A stretch of DNA of 5,051 nt from assembly GCA_947278105.1 (NCBI GenBank), contig CAMYOR010000090.1, forward strand, positions 1 to 5,051, in the 5' to 3' direction. Below are positions 1-5,051 of this stretch, in pieces. The DNA is from an uncultured Tissierellia bacterium. GTDB taxonomy: Bacteria > Bacillota > Clostridia > Tissierellales > Peptoniphilaceae. The notes below the pieces were generated by a model that made no database searches, had not been told where the DNA came from, and worked only from the letters and a program-made list of their open reading frames with translations. Each line of letters opens with the position of its first letter. Positions within the stretch are counted from its first letter, which is position 1. Made by a program: the position numbers and the translations under genes.

Positions 1-722
1 ATCCCCTCCTTATCTTTTTCTTCTTTCTTTTCTTTTTGCTGTTTTTCTTCTGTCCCCTGCTTGATCTTCCAAAACTTTCCCTGGGGATCAAGCAAAAAAT
101 CCTCTCCATTTCTTCGGCAAAGAAAACCCTGGTCCAAGGGTTTTAGGGCTTCATAGGTTTCAAAATCAATCCGATTTCCGTCCGGCCCCAGTAAATAGAA
201 GCCCTCTGCATTCTTCCCAATCCCTATCTGATGAAACCATCCGTCCACAAAGGTCTCGTGGGTGGGAAAAATCCGATAATTTCTAAGAAGGGCCGTCATC
301 TCCTTTTTAAAGAGTCCTGAATTCATTTTCTTTTCATACCGGTAAAAAAGAGCCAGGGACCGGGGATAAAGGAGTCGTTTTTTGTAAGTTTCAGAAAGGA
401 GAATCAAATTATCCGAGTTTTTTAATAGGGACGAGTTCGTTTTTAAAAGGCTTTCTGCCTGATCATAACGAAGGTTTAAAACTAAAGTCCGAAAATATAA
501 AGGCCGCAGTTTTTCTTTCGTCTTTTCTCCCATTCGGTCAAAAGTCTTCATCGCTTCTCTTTCAAATCCGGCATCTAGAAGTTCCTGGATTTCTTTTTCA
601 TTGGTCTTAAGTTTTTTTTCATCTAGTCTTTTAGATCGAAACCGGGAATAGGTGGAAAAGGACATCAGAAAAAGAAAGATCAGAGGGATAAGAAAAATCC
701 ATTGACTCCTTCTTTTTTTCAT
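1..722 (-). CDS. Membrane-anchored protein with TPR-like helices and a WG-repeat-like segment (partial, 3' end missing)
   Basis: I translated this frame by hand: it runs 240 codons from the ATG at 722-720 to the left edge without a stop, so the C-terminus is missing. The N-terminus MKKRRSQ is followed by a hydrophobic segment (about 8-22, WIFLIPLIFLFLMSF) with no clear signal-peptidase site, suggesting an N-terminal membrane anchor. Residues about 40-150 form a series of short amphipathic helices (for example EIQELLDAGFEREAMKTF at 44-61, then YDQAESLL and YPRSLALFYRYEKK), like TPR or other alpha-solenoid repeats. Residues about 174-218 look like WG beta repeats: GFYLLGPDGN (174-183), then YEALKPLDQGFLCRRNG (190-206), then DFLLDPQGKF (208-217), with the two similar strands 34 residues apart. 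A Lys/Glu-rich stretch follows (225-240) and runs off the window. The role is unknown; WG-repeat proteins are usually thought to bind other molecules rather than catalyse. The 4-nt overlap with the TadE-like gene suggests it works with the pilus-like cluster. Domain calls are pattern-based and moderate in certainty. Confidence 0.78.
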   Translation of the reverse strand, partial: MKKRRSQWIFLIPLIFLFLMSFSTYSRFRSKRLDEKKLKTNEKEIQELLDAGFEREAMKTFDRMGEKTKEKLRPLYFRTLVLNLRYDQAESLLKTNSSLLKNSDNLILLSETYKKRLLYPRSLALFYRYEKKMNSGLFKKEMTALLRNYRIFPTHETFVDGWFHQIGIGKNAEGFYLLGPDGNRIDFETYEALKPLDQGFLCRRNGEDFLLDPQGKFWKIKQGTEEKQQKEKKEEKDKEG

Positions 723-1822
723 GTTTTTGGGCCTCCTTCCTGATTTTGAAGGGCCAGATCTTGAAATGAAAACTCCAAGCGGACTCCTTCTTCATTTTGA
801 ATTTGCTGACAGAGGAGAATCAGCTGATTTTCAAAAATCTTCGCTTCTTCTGGAAAGATCATTTGAATCGCCGGTTTTTTTCCTCGAATGTCTAGAAGGG
901 TTCCATCCTCCAATTTGACCTGAGGATAATCCTTTTGAGCCTTTTTGACGATCTGGGCATAGGAACGTAGCTTGGAGAGGATCGGATTCTCTTTTAAAGT
1001 GTACTGATCCGCTTCTGTCCCCTGTCCACTGGAATAAGTCGAACGAAAAAGATTTAAGGAATAAACTGAAGTCGGATTCCCTTCACTGCTGATATAATCA
1101 AAAACCTGCCCTTTCTCAAGGGCTTTTCCCTGGAATTTTTCTTTCTGCCTTTGAACAAAGGCACTTCCTCTTTGAACGGGCGGAAGGTCCCAAAGGGTAT
1201 TTTCTTTTTTGTCTGGTTCTTCCAAAAGCCCCTCCTCTAATAGCCAAAGACCTGCGCTTGAATTTTGGGCGATTTCTATCGGCCCCAAGTCCTTGAATAT
1301 TCCAGGGAGTTTTAAAGAATAGTGAAGTTTAAGGGTTAAACGATTTTCCTTTGGGTTGACTTCTTTTTCGATCTGACTTCCTCCCACCCACCGGTTCCAG
1401 GGATCTGAATGAAGGGTTGCACCCTTTCCCCCATGAATATAATTTTGGTAAAGAAAGTTAATATCTGCTTTATCCATGGACTCTTTTAAAAGATCTCCAA
1501 AATTTTGGGGCCAGGGGCCTTCTTTTCTCTCTTCCCCTTGAAAAAACTTTTCAAGACCTGGCAGATTTTTTCCCAGGCAGGCCTGAAAGGAGAGACGATC
1601 CGAATAGGAAAGAGCGGTCTGATCCAAACTTTCCTGTGTTATAGATTGAATTTTAATAAGCTGCAGGACCAGAATCCAGGATAAAAAGGCGACAAGAAAA
1701 ATTCCCAATGCCAGAGCGGCTTCTACTGTCAAAAGTCCTTCCTCGGATGAAAAAGAAGAAAAATTTTCCTTTTTATTGTCCTGCGGCCACTTTCTTAAAA
1801 TCCTCTTTTTTATATTTTTCAT
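719..1822 (-). CDS. TadE-like pseudopilin with an extra C-terminal, nuclease-toxin-like domain
   Basis: With the start at 1822, chosen for its ribosome binding site, the protein has 367 residues. The N-terminus is basic (1-19), followed by a type IV prepilin-like junction: G29, then LLTVE with Glu at the +5 position (E34), then a hydrophobic helix (about 35-56). This is the hallmark of TadE/TadF-like pseudopilins of Tad pilus systems, which a prepilin peptidase cleaves after the Gly. Residues about 57-193 match the usual extracytoplasmic part, ending in a beta-rich stretch (RLTLKLHYSLKLPGIF, 161-176) and GPIEIAQ with a Trp at 193, where many clostridial TadE-like proteins end or change domain. 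Here about 170 further residues follow. Residues 214-355 show, in order, PPVQRGSAF (215-222), QVFDY (239-243), TSVYSLNL (251-258), a long helix (ILSKLRSYAQIVKKA, 281-295), KPAIQMIFP (316-324) and a final helix plus strand (EEGVRLEFSF). This order resembles CDI-type restriction-endonuclease-fold toxins with key residues changed. The gene overlaps its upstream neighbour by 50 nt and its downstream neighbour by 4 nt. The TadE-like call is firm; the second domain is tentative. Confidence 0.82.
   Translation of the reverse strand: MKNIKKRILRKWPQDNKKENFSSFSSEEGLLTVEAALALGIFLVAFLSWILVLQLIKIQSITQESLDQTALSYSDRLSFQACLGKNLPGLEKFFQGEERKEGPWPQNFGDLLKESMDKADINFLYQNYIHGGKGATLHSDPWNRWVGGSQIEKEVNPKENRLTLKLHYSLKLPGIFKDLGPIEIAQNSSAGLWLLEEGLLEEPDKKENTLWDLPPVQRGSAFVQRQKEKFQGKALEKGQVFDYISSEGNPTSVYSLNLFRSTYSSGQGTEADQYTLKENPILSKLRSYAQIVKKAQKDYPQVKLEDGTLLDIRGKKPAIQMIFPEEAKIFENQLILLCQQIQNEEGVRLEFSFQDLALQNQEGGPKT
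732..737 (-). promoter_or_regulatory. Ribosome binding site of the WG-repeat-like gene, inside the end of the TadE-like gene
   Basis: A perfect AGGAGG on the minus strand, 9 nt before the ATG at 722-720. It lies within the last codons of the TadE-like gene, whose TGA (721-719) overlaps the ATG as ATGA. This supports the start at 722 and close translational coupling of the two genes. Confidence 0.85.
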
Positions 1823-4784
1823 AGCCCTCCTCCCAGTTTTCCTTGAGGGTGAATGCGGACTGAGAAAAACCGGAAAGAGAGGAAAAGCCAAAACTTCCTA
1901 AAAATGCCGTGCCCACCGTCGCCTGACCCTGCCATTTTAAAGAGGTCGGTGCCAGTGTTAAGTCAATTCCCCCACGCTCAGCCTGGATAAGCCGGGCCGT
2001 GTTTGAAAGCATGGATGATTTTTCCGATCCGGAAGATCTTATCCAGACAAGAAGATCGATATAGTCCTCATAATCCATGGAAAGTCCTGAAGAAACGGCC
2101 AGGCCTGAATCCAGCCCCTGATCTCCCATCTCTTTGCGAAAACCTTTAAACCAAGCTCCCATCTGGTCTTCCAGCTTCTTTTCATTTCCTTCTAGAATCT
2201 TATCTGCTTTTTCAGTCCACTGATTGCAAACAGAATCAATTTTTTCAAAAACTGGTTTTCCCGCCTCCTCTGCCATATTTTTTGCAATTTCACCCGCCTT
2301 CTTTGTGAGTTCTTCTGTTTTAAAACCCTCCTTTTTTTTTTCCTCATTTAGTAGGTTCACCTGGCTAAGAACCTCATTTTTTCTCCCCTGTATCCCTTTT
2401 AATGCCATTTTCATTGCCTTCCCCAAAGGCTGATCTCCAGCCTGATCACAAGCCCTTTCCATGATTCGATCAAAGGTTTGCGAGGCCTGATTTCTATTTT
2501 CAGACGTTTGAGAAATGAGCTCTTCCAATAAAAACTGATAGATGGGTTTTTCCAAAGCGCTAATGACCATCTCCTGACTGACCTTTTGGACGGAAAGAAC
2601 TTTCTGTTTTGCCATTTCTCGCACTGCGTCCGCTCCTCCTTCTACTCCGGATTCCAAATCGTCAAAGAGATCTTTGCTGACGTCCTCCGCCACTTTATGG
2701 ATGCCGGAAAGAGCGAATCGCCAAGTTTCTTCAGACTTAAAAATCGGTACTTTTTTCCCCAGATAAAGGTCCTTTAAATCCATCCAGCTTTCTCCACAGG
2801 CCAACAAAAAGGTCAAAGTAGACTGAAGAAGAGGGACTCCAAATCCGGTCCATCCGACCAGGGCCAGGGCTGCCGCATGCGTCTCTTCAAAGATCTCTCG
2901 GGAACTAAAGGCGTATGCAAGGTTCGCAAGCAATCGCATCCCAAAAATACGGCTTGAAGCCTGGCGAAAGTTATCCATCCATTGGTCCCTACCATAGAGG
3001 ATATATTCCAGTTCCCCACCAAAACAGGGCCTTTGATTCATTGGATAGGAAGTTAATGAAAGAAGGGGCTTTCCCAGATGCTTTTCCCTCTCTTTCGAGG
3101 TCCGGCAGGAAAACATATGGGTCCAATAGAGAAAAAGATCTGCATGATCGGAAAGGTCTTCCACAGGATCCGAAGTCCGGAGAAAATCTCCTGTTTCTTC
3201 CATGCTTTTGATCATTTCTTCCATCATTTCCACAGACCCGTCTGCAAGACCAGAAGAAAAAAGAGCGGGTGGGCTTTGACTATGGCAATCCTTTTCAAAC
3301 CTTTTCATTTGTTCGCTGTTGATTTTCTCAGTAATTGAACCAGCGAGGTGACTTAGGCCCGCTCTTTCCGCCCGATTTGCCTGAATTTTTACCTTAGCTG
3401 CCCTGATTATGGCAGCCCCTTTTTTCTTTATTCCCAGCAAAAATTCCCGAAGCTTAGTTCTCAGGCTCGGAGAGGATCCAGCTAAATTTTTTTCGGCGCT
3501 TTGTCCCTGTGGGCTTAAAAAGCCGTCCTTCTCCCAGCTTTCCTGGTCTCCTTCTTTTTGAACCTCCGAATCAAGAAATTCTCCCCGTCTATACTTTTCA
3601 TTGATGGTTTCCATCCAGTCTTCAAAGGTCATTGAGGAAAGGTCTTGACCATTGACCTTGACCTTTTCCCAAAGATTTATCTGTTTCTCTCCTTCCTTAC
3701 TGACTTTTTCAAGCTCTTCTTTTAGCTTTTTGAACTGAAGAAAATTTTCTTCCATCCCTGCACTTTCGTATTCTGTTTGAAAACTTATGCCAGCCATGCC
3801 TGGAGGAAGCTTTCCCAGGGCTTTTTTCCATTCTTCTTTTGACTTCCCTAACTTTTCCTCTGGCTTTTTTAATCCATCGAAAGTCACAGATAAATTTTCA
3901 GCAAGGTTTTTGGCCTGTTCAAGATCTTGGCGTCTTTTTTCATAGACCTTTTTGAAAAGATCAAATCTTCCTTTCAAAGGGCCCATTACTTCGGGATCAA
4001 TTTTTTCTGAGAATTGTGCCGTATTTACATCCCCATTTTTATCAATGGAATACTCATACACCTTTTTCAGCGTTTCATTGAGCTGATTGGCCTCTTTTTT
4101 AAGTTCGTCAAGGCTTTTTTGAAGGGGAGGAAAACCCTGAAAAATTTTGTCTTTTTCTGAGCTTAAAAAATCTGGATCAATATCCTTTACTTTTCCAAAG
4201 ACCTCTGAGCACTGGTCAACTTCCTTTTGTATTTCATCCAGTACTTTTTCATACCGGCTCTTTGCTTCAAACAGAGGCGGCAAATCTTCCAGTCCCTTAA
4301 AGATTTTTAATTCCTCATTAAACTTCTCTAAAACGAGAACGGGGCTTTGCCATTCCATAAAGCTAGAGATTTGCTTTTCCATTTCTCCCGGTAGACTCAA
4401 GCGGGCATTTTCCAAGGGCTGGGCTTTCAAACTTCCCTCTTTTATACTGAGAAAATCCATGTGATCCTCCCCCTGCTCCATCCTCCTTCGAAAAGCCTCT
4501 TCTGCAATATTTTGCGCCCGGTCAAGGTCAGGAATAGCAAATAGCCCGTACTCTTTTGCCAATCCCTTATCAAAGGCAGAGAGGGCAAGATTAGATGCAA
4601 GCCTAAGTCCTGTCCTCATTTGTGCCCCGGCGATGGAGATTCGGGCAAGGTCGGTGAGGATCAGGACCATGACAAGAAGGATCGAAAGGACTCCAGCCAA
4701 AAAAACACTTACCAAGCCCGGGCTTTTCGATGTCCTTACTCGTTCTCCTCTTCGCCTTTTTGTTTTTTTCCTTAAATCCTTCAT
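1773..4784 (-). CDS. DUF5702-type membrane-anchored protein of a Tad-like pilus locus, with long coiled-coil region
   Basis: This 1003-residue protein has a very basic N-terminus (about 1-20), then one hydrophobic segment (about 24-44) that begins with G23-LVSVFL and ends in TDLARISIAGAQ. That arrangement, followed by a segment ending in AKEYGLFAI (77-84), is typical of DUF5702 proteins of clostridial Tad/Flp pilus loci. Residues about 145-400 are Lys/Glu-rich and heptad-like, suggesting coiled coil. The core at 590-690 carries the family-like stretch ELEYILYGRD (591-600), a hydrophobic helical region (about 635-664) and LGKKVPIFKSEETW (675-688). Residues about 700-880 are again Lys/Glu-rich helix, and the C-terminal segment has MDYEDYIDLLVWI (903-915), also family-like. 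The length is on the long side for the family as I know it. The molecular function of DUF5702 is not established; a structural or assembly role at the cell surface is inferred from gene neighbours. The protein is anchored by its N-terminus, with most of it probably extracytoplasmic. Its last 50 nt overlap the next gene out of frame. An A10-G run lies inside the gene at 2331-2341. Confidence 0.85.
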   Translation of the reverse strand: MKDLRKKTKRRRGERVRTSKSPGLVSVFLAGVLSILLVMVLILTDLARISIAGAQMRTGLRLASNLALSAFDKGLAKEYGLFAIPDLDRAQNIAEEAFRRRMEQGEDHMDFLSIKEGSLKAQPLENARLSLPGEMEKQISSFMEWQSPVLVLEKFNEELKIFKGLEDLPPLFEAKSRYEKVLDEIQKEVDQCSEVFGKVKDIDPDFLSSEKDKIFQGFPPLQKSLDELKKEANQLNETLKKVYEYSIDKNGDVNTAQFSEKIDPEVMGPLKGRFDLFKKVYEKRRQDLEQAKNLAENLSVTFDGLKKPEEKLGKSKEEWKKALGKLPPGMAGISFQTEYESAGMEENFLQFKKLKEELEKVSKEGEKQINLWEKVKVNGQDLSSMTFEDWMETINEKYRRGEFLDSEVQKEGDQESWEKDGFLSPQGQSAEKNLAGSSPSLRTKLREFLLGIKKKGAAIIRAAKVKIQANRAERAGLSHLAGSITEKINSEQMKRFEKDCHSQSPPALFSSGLADGSVEMMEEMIKSMEETGDFLRTSDPVEDLSDHADLFLYWTHMFSCRTSKEREKHLGKPLLSLTSYPMNQRPCFGGELEYILYGRDQWMDNFRQASSRIFGMRLLANLAYAFSSREIFEETHAAALALVGWTGFGVPLLQSTLTFLLACGESWMDLKDLYLGKKVPIFKSEETWRFALSGIHKVAEDVSKDLFDDLESGVEGGADAVREMAKQKVLSVQKVSQEMVISALEKPIYQFLLEELISQTSENRNQASQTFDRIMERACDQAGDQPLGKAMKMALKGIQGRKNEVLSQVNLLNEEKKKEGFKTEELTKKAGEIAKNMAEEAGKPVFEKIDSVCNQWTEKADKILEGNEKKLEDQMGAWFKGFRKEMGDQGLDSGLAVSSGLSMDYEDYIDLLVWIRSSGSEKSSMLSNTARLIQAERGGIDLTLAPTSLKWQGQATVGTAFLGSFGFSSLSGFSQSAFTLKENWEEGYEKYKKEDFKKVAAGQ
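1826..1834 (-). promoter_or_regulatory. Ribosome binding site of the TadE-like gene, inside the DUF5702 gene
   Basis: On the minus strand this reads GGGAGGAGG followed by GCT and the ATG at 1822-1820. It contains GGGAGG with a 6-nt spacer and AGGAGG with a 3-nt spacer. It decides the start of the TadE-like gene: the longer open frame to an ATG at 1891 adds 23 residues (MAFPLFPVFLSPHS...) that lie wholly inside the DUF5702 coding sequence and have no comparable site. The position implies that ribosomes finishing the DUF5702 gene could re-initiate here. Confidence 0.85.
2331..2341 (-). other. A10-G run with an in-frame dnaX-type slippery heptamer inside the DUF5702 gene
   Basis: The minus strand carries ten consecutive A residues followed by G, coding for E815-K-K-K818 as GAA AAA AAA AAG. 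The last seven bases form A AAA AAG in the reading frame in which that heptamer promotes -1 ribosomal frameshifting in E. coli dnaX. A -1 shift here would read GGA GGG TTT and then TAA at 2322-2320, ending the protein at about 821 residues. GAGG directly precedes the run and GGAGGG overlaps its end and follows it. Whether any slippage occurs is not shown by the sequence. Confidence 0.45.
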
Positions 4785-4789
4785 CCTGA

Positions 4790-4794
4790 CTCCT
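4790..4794 (-). promoter_or_regulatory. Ribosome binding site of the DUF5702 gene
   Basis: AGGAG on the minus strand, 5 nt before the ATG at 4784-4782. It supports that start over any internal Met. The 39-nt intergenic gap around it (4785-4823) holds no inverted repeat with a U-tract and no clear -35/-10 pair, so read-through transcription from the gene upstream is the simplest reading. Confidence 0.8.
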
Positions 4795-4823
4795 AAAGGT
4801 CTTTTTCTTCTTTATTTAATAGA

Positions 4824-5051
4824 TCATGGGTTTGCCTTTGTCGAGAAGGCTTCCTTATTTTTCATCCACTTCATGATTGCCATGTAATGGCGAAGGTTCT
4901 CTGTTGAGGAGGCCCAGCGAATTTTTTGCCTTTCTACCAGGCGAACCTGCTGAGGAAGCTCAAAATAGCGAAAAGCTTTTCCTCCCCAAAATGAGTTTTC
5001 ACCCGTAAAAAGAAGTTCTTTAAAAAAAAGGCCATGGACCTCAATATGAGC
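4824..5051 (-). CDS. C-terminal end of an unassigned protein, possibly a Tad-locus component (partial)
   Basis: An open frame enters from the right edge and runs 75 codons to a TGA at 4826-4824; the start lies outside the window. The visible tail is mixed and basic, with an aromatic-rich stretch (FWGGKAFRYFELP), a probable beta strand ending in VERQKIRWASS, a short helix-like segment (LRHYMAIMKWMKNK) and a polar end (STKANP). I do not recognise the family. It lies just upstream of the DUF5702 gene on the same strand with a 39-nt gap and no visible terminator, so it probably belongs to the same operon. A hydrophobic-to-basic strand ending in a Trp is common near the end of clostridial TadE-like proteins, so a second TadE-like pseudopilin is possible, but that is only an inference from local pattern and gene order. 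That it is a real coding region is supported by the unbroken frame and by the ribosome binding site of the next gene starting right after its stop. Confidence 0.7.
   Translation of the reverse strand, partial: AHIEVHGLFFKELLFTGENSFWGGKAFRYFELPQQVRLVERQKIRWASSTENLRHYMAIMKWMKNKEAFSTKANP

Noticed and set aside
8..53. Long T/C-rich tract that could be taken for a terminator U-tract or a regulatory polypyrimidine run
   Set aside because: It is the complement of Lys/Glu codons (KQQKEKKEEKDK) in an open reading frame, and no stem-loop stands next to it.
612..619. A8 run near the start of the WG-repeat-like gene as a slippage or phase-variation site
   Set aside because: It codes E-K-K in an A-rich reading frame and no dnaX-type A AAA AAG heptamer is present; the run alone is weak evidence.
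721..918. Plus-strand open frame of 65 codons, and similar plus-strand frames at 2224-2433, 2586-2777, 2915-3211, 3078-3338, 4147-4464 and 4633-4887
   Set aside because: All but the last lie wholly antisense to well-supported genes; 4633-4887 is antisense to the start of the DUF5702 gene, the 39-nt gap and the upstream gene tail. They show low-complexity Phe/Ser/Leu-rich composition from reading Lys/Glu codons backwards and have no recognisable domains.
1823..1891. Longer form of the TadE-like gene starting at the ATG at 1891 (390 residues)
   Set aside because: The additional 23 residues lie entirely within the DUF5702 coding sequence, lack a good ribosome binding site and are unlike a pseudopilin leader. 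The ATG at 1822 has a near-ideal site.
2813..3022. Minus-strand open frame of 69 codons in another frame inside the DUF5702 gene
   Set aside because: It lies inside the conserved core coding region of the DUF5702 gene and its translation shows no motif; it is a frame shadow.
3644..3664. Short near-tandem repeat of TTGACC units
   Set aside because: Three imperfect copies within about 20 bases fall in coding sequence for KVKVNGQD. They are too short to be a repeat element, and the -35-like TTGACC has no partner or gene on the plus strand.
1..5051. tRNA, rRNA, CRISPR array, insertion sequence ends, or riboswitch
   Set aside because: Coding sequence fills nearly the whole window; no regularly spaced direct repeats, terminal inverted repeats, transposase-like protein or structured RNA region was seen.

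Overview
The window is a compact stretch of a chromosome or large replicon in which every supported gene lies on the minus strand, so transcription runs from high to low coordinates. Strong AGGAGG-type ribosome binding sites, an A-rich and purine-rich coding strand, Lys/Glu-rich proteins and a protein that matches the DUF5702 pattern together point to a Bacillota (clostridial-type) bacterium. Genus and species cannot be read from this sequence.

In transcription order the layout is: (1) the last 75 codons of an unassigned gene (5051-4824); (2) a 1003-residue DUF5702-type membrane-anchored protein (4784-1773); (3) a 367-residue TadE-like pseudopilin (1822-719) with an extra C-terminal domain; (4) the first 240 codons of a membrane-anchored protein with helical, TPR-like repeats followed by a WG-repeat-like segment (722-1, running off the left edge). 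Gene 1 to gene 2 is a 39-nt gap, gene 2 to gene 3 is a 50-nt out-of-frame overlap, and gene 3 to gene 4 is a 4-nt ATGA overlap. No terminator or internal promoter was seen, so this reads as one tightly coupled operon. There is no gene-free stretch longer than 39 nt.

The combination of a DUF5702 protein and a TadE-like protein with a prepilin-type N-terminus is typical of the Gram-positive version of the Tad/Flp pilus locus. The ATPase (TadA/CpaF) and the TadB/TadC membrane proteins are not in the window and would be expected upstream, to the right. All three proteins whose N-termini are visible have one N-terminal hydrophobic segment preceded by a very basic stretch, so their bulk is probably outside the membrane. 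The most unusual points are: the C-terminal half of the TadE-like protein, which resembles the PD-(D/E)XK-like nuclease domain of contact-dependent-inhibition toxins but appears to lack key catalytic residues; an A10-G run inside the DUF5702 gene that contains an in-frame dnaX-type slippery heptamer with a -1 stop close behind it; and the pairing of a TPR-like and WG-like membrane protein with this cluster. The domain assignments come from remembered family patterns, not from searches.
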